Assembly: GCA_029448655.1 (NCBI GenBank)
Contig: JACCLO010000011.1
Span: 2,728,001 to 2,792,000, forward strand
Origin: Wolfiporia cocos
Lineage: Eukaryota > Basidiomycota > Agaricomycetes > Polyporales > Phaeolaceae
DNA: 64,000 bases
Reading direction: 5' to 3'
Shown: one piece after another, positions 26,582-37,527 of the stretch
Position numbering within the stretch: the first letter of the stretch is position 1
How the letters are laid out: every line of letters begins with the position of its first letter
Program-made: the position numbers and the translations under genes
Notes under the pieces: model-generated
Database searches by the model: none
What the model saw: the letters and a program-made list of their open reading frames with translations, nothing else
What the model was told of the DNA's origin: nothing

Positions 26582-28161
26582 TCATAGCCCAGGAAAGGGG
26601 ACATCAGGACACTGTTCATCTCGTAAGTGCGACTTTGCATGACATCCTTTTGCTGCCAACTTACAAACTGTTCAATATCGGAGTAGTTCTTGCCTGTCGG
26701 ATACTGTAAGAGACGGTTTGAGCGCCTTGGGATGGGGATGACATCTGAGCAATCGACGAGGTCGTTGAAGCCCTGATTAGCGAGCTTCAGCATAGCGTCA
26801 CGGAATGATGCTTGCAGGCCTCTTTGATCGCCTGCTCAGATAAAGTCACGAGTATGTTCTTCTTGCCGGGAGCACTTCGGACTTACCAATGAAGGACTGC
26901 CACTTGCACGCAGTACTGCTATGACGGGCCACTGCAGCATCCGAGGCAAGCCGGAACTCGTGCTTCATTGGGGACTTCGCCTCCGCTGAGCTATGCCCTT
27001 TCCCAGGATAGGCGGTGCCTTTCAGCAGCATCTGCAGACGCAACTCAGCTAAAGGTAAACCAGTGGTCACTCTAGCTGTGCATCACACCTCTAAATAGAA
27101 CTGCGCGTCAAACTCTTCCGGAGTAGAATCGAGGGGGGTGCCAGGGATGCTTGGATCGATTGTCCTTTGCACCACAAGTGAATGAGCGGCCAGAAGCGCG
27201 ACAGTATCGTCCGCCGTGAAGCCTGCGTCTTCCATGCGTGCGAGGAGGTGCTCAGCGGAGTCCGAAGGAGAGGGAACAAGGTTCGGAGGAGATGGGGCGA
27301 TTGCCTGAGGATGCCCGAAATGGAATGCAAGACGAGGACTTCCAGGACAATTTGAGAGGGCGACTGCTCCGGCGAATTGAATTCTGCGACAACATCAGCA
27401 TCTACGCATTATAGACACGCCAGTGGGACGCACATGTCACCGTAGCTGACGTTGTGATTATCGGCAAAGTGCTTGAGAGCGTATACTACATCCTCCAGGC
27501 CGTCATTTGCCGCTATCGGGTAATCAGCACAATTACAATCAGAGTGCAACCGTGCAGAGAAGGGACCTAACGGCTGGCCAACTCCGTGTGGGCAAATTTG
27601 ATGATGCTGCCATCTGAACAGCATAATGATTCATTGTATTATAATCTATTGAAGCTTTACCTGCGCCTCCTCCTCTTTGCAATGAATTGCTCATCAGCCG
27701 CCAAGATTCAACCGACACTAGCATACTCACCCAAATCTGCCTGAAGCCTGCAACGCCGCCGAGCGACCGATCCCATCATGGAATGTCAAGCGAATGGCTT
27801 CTCGAGCTTGGTTTCCACAACGTCCTTCGATGAACCTGTTGCACGACGGGGAGCGATGAGGGCATCAGACACATGTACGGTCCAATGAACCTACAAGTTT
27901 GCTTGCATCTCATCAAGGATCTGATTGCAGATGGGATTGCAGATTTATAACAGATGGGTTAGAAACATGCTTACAGTATACCACCTGCCACACTATAGGA
28001 AGGTTAGCAGATTCTGCAACAATTGGATCCGCTACAGGTGGTCAATGACCTGCCTCAGGCGCTTTCTGGGCCATGCCAGCAACTGAGGCGTTCAGCATAG
28101 CTATATCATCATGAATAGCGCTCATGAAACATACCGAATACAGCAAGGAACAAGCCCTCAT
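26582..28161 (-). CDS. Class II fungal haem peroxidase, generic (GP) type
   Basis: Twelve exons from 28161 to 26582 (including 27835-27731, 27674-27661, 27613-27572, 27512-27434, 27383-27089, 27031-26887, 26831-26665, 26611-26582) give 326 residues. The distal site is intact (REAIRLTFHD: Arg and His), with FGGGGADGS calcium ligands, QFAGAVALSNCPG, the proximal His in LLAAHS, and DCSDVIP. The manganese site is lost: of the Glu-Glu-Asp triad only the second Glu (ARE) remains; Asn and Arg stand at the other two places. The catalytic surface Trp of lignin and versatile peroxidases is Ala (TVALLAAHS). So it is a generic peroxidase, not MnP, LiP or VP. Six cysteines fit three of the four family disulfides. 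The N-terminal three exons are the least certain, and a good signal peptide is not seen. Confidence 0.82.
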
Positions 28162-28518
28162 CTCAGTTGAAATGCCGAGAATCTCGGAGAAGGAGAAGGA
28201 GTGACTCGAAACGACAGAGCTCTATCATCGTAATTATCCAGCGCGAGCTCTTGAATATATCAAACACTTACGAATGGCCGGAAAAGTTTAAGGCTAACTA
28301 AGCAGACGTGAGCACAGCGCAGTACCCGAACGAGAAGGTGACGGACGCGTCTCGGCACGTGAGCGCTGAAGCAGCTGTGACGGATTCAGGGTCGGCTTTT
28401 TCGCGTGCAGCACGGACTTCGTCCAGATCTACCACCTCAGCCACTCTGGTATCAACTCGGCTTCTGCTCACACATATAAGCTTCCTGCTCGCCAGGCTTC
28501 CTCAATACCTCCGCTGCG
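28162..28518. promoter_or_regulatory. Divergent promoter: peroxidase / MYND protein
   Basis: These 357 bases lie between opposite starts. A TATA-like CATATAAG at 28472-28479 stands 40 bases before the MYND ATG. The peroxidase side shows ATAATTACG near 28236, a weaker candidate. Confidence 0.45.
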
Positions 28519-29775
28519 ATGCCTAGCCGACGCTACTCCAAGTTTATACCACCTAGTCTTTCAATGAGCGAGCTTGTCTGCCAGAAGCTCGACAACGATG
28601 CGACCGACCTGCTGATTGACAAATGGCTTGAGCGGCCACACCGCCCCGACGCATACTACGACTGGTTCCAACGCGTGCGGGAACGCAGACACGCTGCGAA
28701 TGCGAACGCAAGGAAGGAACAGCTTTTACTTTGGAACAAGGGTGTCTTCGTGCCTGAGAATATCTTCACTCGCACCGTCGACACCGGGCGTCTCATACCC
28801 CTGGATCGCACATGGGTGACCCATGTCTATCATCACAAATCGATGTCGAGATTGAATATGATGCCAGTGATTTTCAGCATGGTATGTTCGCGCTTCATTG
28901 GGCAGCGGTATTTGGGACGACATTTTGACGACCCTCTAGCTGCCTGAACTTATGCTCCTGCGAGGCATGCATGACCGCGGATGCGACGAGATATACGTCC
29001 TTGTTACCGATCTCAAACGGCAGGAAATGGACCAAGTTACAGAATATTTCAAGTATGTTTGTCAAAACGCCGTTAATGGGCCCTGTAAACCGAGCGTGGA
29101 ACAGAAGATCAATCATGACCGTCAGTCCCTGACCTCACGCTCTCCGGATGGTAACCAACGATTGCACCTACCCCATTAGACATGCAATTGACGCATATCC
29201 TCGACCGACAACGCCGGACACCCTGCTTCCCACAGCTTGACCTGACCCTGCGGGCGATCCTATACGAGAAGAAGCCGCCATTCGTCGTCCTTTTCTCTCA
29301 CCAGACGATGTCCTATTCACAGATTCTCTTCGCGAATGCGCTCTTCGTGCCATCCAAGGAGGTATACCACGACTTTCCGAGTGGTTGTCCGAATCCAGGG
29401 TGTACGGACAACTGCTGCGAGCTGATTAGGTTCCCGAAGAAGGGGCTAGAAACTGCTGTGGTCTTGTGCACCAAACGGAAAGTCCGCTATCGGTACGGCC
29501 GCCGCACCAAGCCAAGAGAGATGTGCAACTGGGTTAATTGTCATATCTGCTTTGCCGACGATCCCGTACACGGAAGTCATACCAGTGAGGGTGGGAGCGA
29601 AGGAAGTACTGCGGGAAGTAGCGAGGGCAGCGAGGTTTTCATTGATGAAAGCACACCTAGATTTGCGGGTCTGGTCTGCAGCAGATGCAAGCTAGTCAAA
29701 TACTGCTCTCCAGAGCATCAGCGCATGGACTGGGAGGAGCATAGGCGCGTTTGCATGAAGCCTGCAGCGGACTAG
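28519..29775 (+). CDS. MYND-type zinc finger protein
   Basis: Exons 28519-28881, 28940-29056, 29105-29120 and 29180-29775; 363 residues. The C-terminus carries a MYND finger: CNWVNCHIC ... CSRCKLVKYCSPEHQRMDWE ... HRRVC, with the usual C-x2-C and HxxxC zinc ligands but a Ser/Gly-rich insert of about 45 residues inside the finger (SEGGSEGSTAGSSEGSE). An upstream Cys cluster (GCPNPGCTDNCCEL) may hold a second zinc site. The N-terminal 230 residues match no family I know; they contain a Trp-rich, basic segment (YYDWFQRVRERRH). MYND domains bind proline-rich peptides and are very numerous in Agaricomycetes. The third exon is only 16 bases. No function is assigned. Confidence 0.75.
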
Positions 29776-30063
29776 TGCATTCACCCACATGGTGGTATTG
29801 CCACCTTCTCCAGTACAAGCCGCGAGGACGATCTTGCAATGTCAAATCATTTGTTCGTGGCTTGCAGATCCGGCACGATTCATATCCGCGCTTGTTTTCC
29901 GTCCTATACATACATGTATGCGCATTGCGAGACCACTTAATCGAGACTATGGATCTCTGAAGCGCCCGGAGCTGAGACCTCTTTCCCACTGCGATGATGT
30001 CACATCAGCGCCAGCCCATGAAAGTACACCGGGATATCGCTCAATCTTTGTCTTACAACGACC

Positions 30064-31135
30064 ATGTCGGTCCGGTATCTGACCGCTAAACTAGCTCAGC
30101 AAGTGCGCACATCTGCTTGACAAGCAATCTCGCATGCTCATGTTACCATTATCGTGTTATAGATCGATGAGCAACTCATGAGCGCCGCTGGGGCTTTCAG
30201 CCTTGACCAGGTAGTGATTCGTCATAGATCCCATATCTTGAGGGAACTGAGCCTTTATTGTTATGATAGTTGATGGAGCTGGCTGGGTTAGCATGTGCCC
30301 AGACACTTGCGAAGGTATACAGCAAGGAGAAATACCCGAGGGTATTGGTCTGCTGTGGTCCAGGAAACCAAGGGGGTGACGGACTGGTTGCTGCAAGACA
30401 CCTTGGTATGTGCAGGAGTTATGTCAGACCCGTGCAGATTGCTGAATGGGTCATCGATAGGGATGTTTGGATATCAGCCTACGATTTGGATGCCAAAGGT
30501 ATGTACTGTCAGATCATTCATGCGGGAGCTTTGTTCGACTGCGTATGATCAGCCAGGATCGAAGGACATCTACAAGGTGCGTGCTCTGTGTCTGGACCTG
30601 CGATGCACCGGTGCTTACCCCACACGACGACCAGAGGCTCAAGACGCAGTGTGACAACATGAAAATCCAGACTCTTGCACCGACCGAGGAGACGCACTCC
30701 CTGCGCGACGCTCTCGCCCGCTCCGACGTCATCCTCGATGCGATCTTCGGCTTTTCCTTCAAGCCGCCAGTGCGCGCGCCCTTTGATGCGGCGCTCCCGC
30801 TCCTCAGCGCCTCTGGCCTTCCCATCGTATCTGTGGACATACCCTCCGGATGGGATGTTGAGGAGGGCAATGCCGAGGGAGTCGGGCTGAACCCGGATGT
30901 GCTCATCAGTCTGACAGCACCAAAGGAGGGTGTTAGGCAGTTCACGGGCAGACATTTCTTGGGTGGACGTTTCGTCCCAAAGTAGGCGCTTCCCCTCTCT
31001 CGCCAAGGAGTTACTGAGGAAATCGTGCACAGGTCAATGGAGGAACAGTTTGCTCTTAATTTGCCGGAGTATCCAGGCTTTGATCAGATTGTGGAGCTGC
31101 CGCAGGCGAAGGAGTCAGGGCCACAGAAATTGTAA
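30064..31135 (+). CDS. NNR1: NAD(P)H-hydrate epimerase (YjeF_N / NAXE)
   Basis: Repairs damaged nicotinamide cofactors by interconverting the R and S forms of NAD(P)HX, so that the partner dehydratase can rescue them. Seven exons: 30064-30102, 30163-30210, 30270-30405, 30461-30498, 30553-30576, 30635-30981, 31033-31135; 244 residues, the usual length of the stand-alone enzyme. Signatures: [28 protein letters not shown] with the phosphate loop [19 protein letters not shown] with the catalytic Asp, [28 protein letters not shown] and [10 protein letters not shown]. The N-terminus is short, without a clear mitochondrial presequence. One exon has only 24 bases. The gene symbol follows the yeast name; the family is certain. 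Confidence 0.93.
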
Positions 31136-31366
31136 AAGAGAAGGCAGGAGGGATGCAGTTATCTGAAAGGAGCGCTATATAAATCCGCTCGGGATTGTAA
31201 CGTGTAGCTGCAGGAAGATGCGGTATACGAGATGTAAGATGTAAGGATCAGGAGGGTGAGCGCTTGACGCGTCTTGTCACGCGTCTCGTCGCGGTGCGTG
31301 ACGTCCGTCGCGCAACTACTACCCCAGCCACCATCCAGGCATACTCGCTATAAATTCAATACTATC

Positions 31367-32884
31367 ATGTCGCGGGCACTCTACAGACAACTGCCAGGAC
31401 TCTGCTCGAGACCCGAGACGCTCAATAAAGCCCAAGAGCTGCTCAATGCCGCGTCTGTTAAAACGGGTCCCGGCACTGGCTATGATTTGGGAGATGCCGC
31501 AGGCAATGGACTCCCCGCTATTTGCGCGTATCTCGCATCCGAAGAGTACGCCAATCTCGATCTATGGACTACATTATATGTGAACACCCTATGCTTATTA
31601 TGTAGGCTCGGGAATAACGACGTATCGGAGAAGATCGCGCAGACGGCGTCCTGTCTGATGCCCAAAGTATTCAGACAGCTGACGGGTGTTGTGCGGTCTG
31701 CACTCGCTGAGAAGAACTCATCCGTAGACGATGATTTTGATCCCCTAACATTTGACGAGTTGATTAAACATCTCAGACTTGGAAGGCGGGATTTTGTCTT
31801 GGGATGTTTGAGCGACATCCAGCTTGCGGTCCTGGCAAGCCGCGCGCTGCCCCCGGAGCTGTCCCCCCCAACCGACGCATTCGTAGTGTCGGTATTCACA
31901 TGGACATGCGCAAACGTACTGAAGGTATGTTGTATTCCGAGCCTCGGCCTCTTGTGAACCGCTGAACACAACAAACTATAGATCAAACGAGCCGTCGTGG
32001 ATGAACTTTTGCTAGAGTTCCAGATTGGGCGACGAGACTATGACAAAATCGCCGACGTGATCAATACCAGATGCCGAGTCACCGTCGAGCGAGCCAGAGA
32101 GAAGGTTGCTGCTCTCTCCAACACTGTCAAATCGAGGAAGGCCGCGGCTACAGGTGCACCCCCCACGGAACCCGCGATTGACGACACGCCCTCTAAACGG
32201 CCAGAAATCCGATCCTCGCGGGTCCACAAAGACGACGTCACTTCGACACCCTCGCGAACACCCGCACACAAGCGCAAGGTCGCATTTGCGGTAGACAGCG
32301 CGTTCCGCGAATCGCTATCGAAGCGCCGACGACTCGCTCCGCCGACACCCGCTGCTGTGTCTACTTCTGCAAACGTCTTCCCGAACGCCGCTGCGTCCTC
32401 TTCGCGTGCGACGCTGGACCTGCTCAAACGCCAATCACGAGGACGAGAAGTGAGCAAAGAGCTCAGCGAGGGCGAAGAAGACCGTTCTTCCGCTGCTCCC
32501 CCCACGCCCACACCTCCCCCCATCGCCGCGCCTACTTCCAAGCCGGTCGCCGCGCCTGCTCCAAAGCCGGTCGCTGAAGCTGTAACCACCACCCCGCGCA
32601 AACGCGTCGCGCCTCCGGCCGCCATTGCCACTCCGTCGACATCACGCGCTGCCACCTATACTCCGTCACGTTCACAGGCCACAAGCCCGGCAAAGTCGCC
32701 CAGCAAATACCATGACATTGCGCCTGCGCCTGCACCTGCGCGCCGGTATCGCCCGGTGTTCGCGGACCAGGCGCAATGGTTCAGTCGTGACCCGCGGGCG
32801 GAGCGTGAGTGGACCGCTGCTCTCGGCAGTGCGGAAAGCTCGAGGGAGCAATCAGTCGTGAGCAGTGTGTTAAGTGCCGCGTAG
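31367..32884 (+). CDS. ORC6: Origin recognition complex subunit 6
   Basis: Exons 31367-31924 and 31982-32884 give 486 residues. Residues 1-240 fit the two cyclin-like (TFIIB-like) folds of ORC6: LCSRPETLNKAQELLNAASV, LPAICAYLAS, VSEKIAQTASCLMPKVF, then VVSVFTWTCANVLKIKR. The C-terminal half is disordered, rich in Pro, Ala and Lys, and full of minimal and full CDK sites (DTPSKRP, STPSRTPAHKRK, TTPRKR, YTPSRS, SPAKSPSK), as in yeast Orc6, whose phosphorylation blocks re-replication. A four-fold loose APAPKPVA-like repeat lies at 32520-32580. A TATAAAT motif sits only 12 bases before the ATG. A stretch LDLWTTLYVNTLCLLCRLGN (near residue 70) interrupts the similarity and may be an unrecognised intron. 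ORC6 is poorly conserved, so certainty is moderate. Confidence 0.72.
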
Positions 32885-33201
32885 CTGTGGGCGGGTGCTG
32901 GTAAGCACCGAGGAGATGGTATCGTGCTTGCTTTGGTCTGTTGTGTTGTACGCATATCTCGTTAATTCCTGTCGACGTCTCGTCTCTCTTGTAAGCTCAC
33001 TGTATTGCATACTTCTTTGGACATAGAATGGTCACATATTCAGGGGAGACAGGGTGCGACTATCGGAGAACAAAGAGATACTCATTGCAGACATGTCCAA
33101 CAACATCCAGGGGCACGGTATATGAGCAACGAACGATACACAAGATGAGCAAGGTATATATGCAATACTGCGTTCACAGCCACCGACGACACATTCTCCA
33201 C

Positions 33202-34104
33202 CTAGTTCTTCTTTACACGGTCAGCGGCCTGTGCACCGCGAATTGCACGCGTAATGTAGCCATATGAGTCGTACATCAGCCATAGTGGGATGAACACCCA
33301 GCTAGAGGATGGATCAGCCAGAGCATGAATTGCCAGGCTGCATGTACTCACATCGTGTTCATGAACTGGCAAATCATGATATATTAGCACGATAGATGCG
33401 CATGCAACTATAGCACTTACGACAAGGTATACCCAGAGGTACAGCACGTTAGAGGTGTTGAGGTATTGGCTTCCCGTCAGCCACTCCGGGCAAAAGGTCA
33501 TCCATCTGAATGCATGGGTCAGCTTGAGTGCCGATCGCTTGTCCGTCCATGAGCAACATACCCTCCATACAGCTCAGCAGTGCTGAGCACGACAATCCAG
33601 TAATGGCGCGCAGGGTCATCCTGCGCGAGCTGCTTCAGGATGTAGCAGCAAAGCGGACCGGCACCAAGCACAGTGAGGATCTCGAGAGAGACGACGGTCG
33701 GGTCGGAGAATCCCCAGCGCGCGTCGGCGCGAGCGTATTCCTTCCCTGGAGGTATGGTCAATGTGCGTACGGATTGATGTGCGGTAAACTTACATAGTTC
33801 TGCGAAGGGCCCAACGCTGGTGTTCACCTGCCGGCCGAAGGTCGACAGGTAGAGGAACGAGCCCTCAAACGTGAAGTGGATCATCGCATCAAAAGCCTGG
33901 AAGATCGCGGTAAGACATGAACATCTCCGACAGTCGCGAGCTGCGTACGAGCCATATCCAGGTGAACCGGTCCTGCCACCTTGCGTTCTTGGGAAGGAGG
34001 GCGTTAGCGGACACATAGGCGACAACACCAACCACAGCGACGAACGCCAGAGAGTAGGCAGACGTTGCAGTAAATATCGTGGGTGCTACAGACGTGTCCG
34101 CCAT
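33202..34104 (-). CDS. EBP: EBP-type sterol delta8-delta7 isomerase (EXPERA domain)
   Basis: Exons 34104-33949, 33896-33794, 33745-33562, 33505-33421, 33365-33352, 33301-33202; 213 residues. It aligns with human emopamil-binding protein through the whole length: IHFTFEGSF (catalytic His and Glu of the HxxxE motif), LWKEYARADARW, LEILTVLGAGPLC, ELYGGWMTF, YLWVYLVFMNTIWVFIPLWL, and a C-terminal basic tail ending KKN like the mammalian ER-retention tail. Four to five hydrophobic helices are visible, so it is an ER membrane protein. EBP moves the C8 double bond of the sterol ring to C7. Ascomycete yeasts do this with the unrelated Erg2. An in-frame ATG at 34206 would add 34 residues. Exon 5 has 14 bases. 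It shares its promoter with guanine deaminase. Confidence 0.9.
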
Positions 34105-34354
34105 GCTTTTGGAGGGGGTGAGAGCACTGCGAGAGAGTGCGAGAGGGTGTGTCTGAATCTCAAGCTTCGACTTTGAGAAGCGCGCAGCGAAGTCGAACCT
34201 AATCACATCACGGTTTCACGACTCTTCCTGCACACACGACACGCCTGGGACACCGTTGTAAAGAGACCGATTCCACATTGTCAGTGACAGAACAGCTTCG
34301 ATGATCGGTGTCTTGGGTAGAGCATGATGCATGATGTAGGACTCTTTCAAGCAC
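34105..34354. promoter_or_regulatory. Divergent promoter: EBP isomerase / guanine deaminase
   Basis: The start codons are 250 bases apart. No TATA box is obvious here; a clear TATAAAA lies instead inside intron 1 of the deaminase (34443-34449). Confidence 0.45.
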
Positions 34355-35940
34355 ATGCTGATCGTTGGCGACTTCGTCCATTGCCCCACACTCGGGGAAA
34401 TCGAGATCCTACGGGATCATCTCATAGGCATGCACAACGCGGTATAAAATCCCCATAGTAGGCTTAATCATTCATAGGTATCGATGACAAGGGCTTCATC
34501 AACCATGTAGCACCTGTGCATATTGAAGAATCGCGGAAGATACTTGATCAAGCAAGGGAGCATCCTATTAGTGTCGAGCAGGGCAGCTTTATTACGCCAA
34601 CATTCTGCGACCTTCACCTCCATGCACCTCAATTTCTGTATCAGGGAACAGGTCTGCATCTCCCGTTGATGAAATGGCTAGACGAATATGCCTTCAAAGC
34701 CGAGGAGCGCCTCGATGCGGACCACACACTAGCAGAGAAGGTATACCGCCAGCTCGCCGTACGACTCGTCGAGAACGGCACTGGTGCAGTCCTGCTCTTT
34801 GGCACAATCAAATCCGAGACGAAGTGAGCCAGCTCGCTCACACATCCTGAGGAGACTTACTGAAAAGCGACTATCAGCCTTATCCTCGCACGCGTCATGC
34901 AAGAGGCAGGGATCCGCGCGTTCGTCGGGAAACTATCCATGGACATCTCCTCGCGCCCCTCCTACGTCGAGGCCTCCGCAGACGATTCGCTGGCAGCGGC
35001 TCGGAGCTTCGTGGCGCAGTGTCGTGCACTCACGGCGCATCTGCCGGAGCACGAGCGCCTTGTTGAACCCGTGCTCACCCCGCGCTTTGTACCTACGTGC
35101 TCCGACAAGCTCCTAGACGGGCTAGGGGAGCTTGCGAAGGAGCAATATCTGCGCGTGCAAAGCCACATGGCGGAGGCGCACGACCAAGTCGAGTGGGTCC
35201 GCCGTGAGCGGGGGACGGACGACATGGCCATCTTTAAACGAGTATTACCGTTCCACTTTGTCCAGCTTCTCGAGACTCATATCTTCCGATAGTACAACCT
35301 GCTCACCCCACGTGCAGTGCTCGCCCACTGTACGTTCCTCGAGCCCGACGCGCTCACGCAGCTTGCCGCGGCAGGACCGGCCATCGCGCACTGCCCCTTG
35401 TCGAATGCTTACTTCTCTGCCCGCCCTTTGCGCCTGCGTGAGGCATTGAGCGCGGGCATGCGCGTCGGACTCGGTTCCGATATCGCGGGCGGATATGATG
35501 CGTCGATTGCTGGGGGCATGCGCCAGGCGGTTGCAGTGTCGAGGATGCGGGAGGGAGCGCGGATTGTGGGCGAGGATGAACTCGCGAAAGGCGAAAAGTT
35601 AGATGTGGATTGGAAGGAGGCGCTTTACCTTGCTACGCGGGGTGGGGCGATTGCGCTCGGGCTCGCTGAGGGGAGCGGGACGTTTGTGGTAGGCGCGCCG
35701 TTCGATGCTCAGTGCAGTGAGTTCCACAGCAACAGTTGTCGCACGCGGGCCATTGATTGTGTCGCAGTACGGCTCTTTGACAGGGCTGGAGGAATCGGTG
35801 TGGGCCCCTTGGACTTTTTCGACGACGATGCTCGGGGAGAGTTGACGTTGGAGATGCTCGAGAAATGGTGGTGCATAGGAGATCATCGGAGCCGTGCAAA
35901 TATGTGGGTGCAAGGAAAGAAGATCGATGTCAAGGCGTGA
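34355..35940 (+). CDS. GUD1: Guanine deaminase
   Basis: Converts guanine to xanthine in purine salvage and catabolism; a zinc amidohydrolase. Exons 34355-34427, 34478-34823, 34878-35241, 35293-35716, 35768-35940; 459 residues. Metal and catalytic motifs are all there: DLHLHAPQF (HxH), GTGLHLPLMKWLDEY, QSHMAE (His), AHCTFLEPD (His), and GSDIAGGYD (Asp). The end reads LEKWWCIGDHRSRANMWVQG as in fungal GUD1. The start gives MLIVGDFVHCPTLGEIEIL, expected for the family. Intron 1 (34428-34477) must begin with GC instead of GT to keep the frame and contains TATAAAA. Intron 4 (35717-35767) is 51 bases, in frame and free of stops; it is placed by GTGAGT/GCAG and by similarity on both sides. Confidence 0.92.
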
Positions 35941-36110
35941 TTGTGATGAACAACCTCTGGTCAAGACCAATGATGTGTACACGATATTTGGAATTCATAA
36001 ACCCGGGTGATTATGCGACAGGCGCACCTTAAATCAGGAAGCAACCGTACGACAGATAATCACATAACATACCGTACACAAAATCCCAAATCGCAACATG
36101 TCGAAACAAC

Positions 36111-37190
36111 TCAGCTGGAACGGGGTGGCATATAATCAGACTCCAGAACATCCCAGCTCGGTAGGCCTATAACTCCCGGAAGTCCATCCCACAGCTTTTG
36201 CCGTGCCGCGGTGACATCCTTTATGAAAGCACGGCGACATTGTGCGCATAGCGAGCCATCGTTGTCTACCTCGTCCAGAGCCTGAAGCATGAAGTGTAGT
36301 GGGCCTGTCCTCACGAACCAAGAGCGTGACAGCAGTGCCGAAAGCTTAGCGAACGCCTTCATACAGACATTGCCCGTGCACCCAGGACTGACTGTACGCA
36401 CACCACAGGTGGTGCGGACAAACCCAAGGATAGCATCAATACGATGTTGATACATGAGCGTGTAGTCCTGGATGTCAAGGGGTGACAGCTGGTTCGGAGG
36501 CCGTGAGGGGTGCTCGATCTTGAGTTTCGGGTGGTCTCCGCGAAGGATGTCGGTGAGCGGGTAAAGGGACAGGAAGTATACAGCGGAAGGGATGAGCACA
36601 GGCGCATCTACCTCGCGCGCAAGGGAGAGGACGTGTAGTGGGTGCACATACGGGAAGCTCAGACCGTCAACGGGTGATGCGCGTAAAGCGAGCTCGATCA
36701 TGCGGTCGTGTCCTTGAAGCGTAGAGCTCCATGTCTCTGCCAGGAAGCGGATCGCGTGCGAGCGCAGGTGCGCAATTATGTACTTGGTCGCAAGCTTCAA
36801 TACTCCTGCAACATGAAAAAAGTCCGCTGCATTGCGGTTCTGGAAGGTGCTGCCGCGGAGCAGATTAGCTTTCCACGCATTGTGATATGAAGGCAAGGAG
36901 ATGCGCACCACTCACGTATAGTCGTACAAAGTCTTTATCAGGCTGCTCAACTCGGCAGGGGGGTCGTACATACGCACGAATGGACATCCTTCTAAGACCT
37001 CTGCGTTAGGACCCGTAGCCATGGGCGGCAACTCGAACATGGACCGAAATATCTCGGAGTGCCGAGCGAGCACACCACGATGCACTTTGAATGCAATACA
37101 GGACTCATTTGTGAGTAGAATAATGTTGCCGTCTTCGAACCACGGATCCCCTCGCTCATACCCATCGGGGTGGGAGTTTGGGCTTGCCAT
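36111..37190 (-). CDS. BTB/POZ domain protein
   Basis: Exons 37190-36916 and 36849-36111; 337 residues. The BTB fold starts at about residue 17: DPWFEDGNIILLTNESCIAF, then KVHRGVLARHSEIFRSMF and LSSLIKTLYDY. After the intron, VAGVLKLATKYIIAHLRSHA gives the 3-box-like end of the domain. The C-terminal 200 residues include a possible zinc-binding Cys pair group (TTCGV...PGCTGNVC and SLCAQCRRAF) typical of the large basidiomycete family of BTB proteins of unknown role. A stop-free extension upstream would need a TTG start, so the ATG at 37190 is chosen. No kelch, MATH or ankyrin part is present. Partner and function unknown. Confidence 0.82.
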
Positions 37191-37527
37191 CGAGGGAGGG
37201 CGAGTCAACTGACAAACAGGTCGGCGAAACTGCTAGGGGAAATATAGGGGTTGAGGAGGCCGTCTGTCTCTGCAGCTAAACCCCGAGCATTCGGCGTGGA
37301 TACATGTAACGAGTGCGAGTGGGAAGCAAGCGAGGCCATAGTTGCGGATGGTTACAAGCCGGTATGGACACAGATCGAGTGATAGCGCGCGCTCTCCGGA
37401 GTTTCAGACACTGGCAGAGCCCACTTGATCTTGCTTTCCTTACATCCATCGCATCGCCAGTCTGATATACTCCACGGCAATCTCTCGCTTGGCCAACAAA
37501 TCGTAGAGGGACGGCACGGGGAGGCTG
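37191..37527. promoter_or_regulatory. Divergent promoter: BTB protein / MON1
   Basis: The two starts are 337 bases apart. No recognisable element; the frame at 37352-37591 (minus) is a shadow. Confidence 0.4.

Noticed and set aside
27091..27330. Minus-strand frame MHSISGILRQSPHLL
   Set aside because: Out-of-frame reading of peroxidase exon 9.
26582..28161. Annotation as manganese, lignin or versatile peroxidase
   Set aside because: Two of three manganese ligands and the catalytic Trp are absent.
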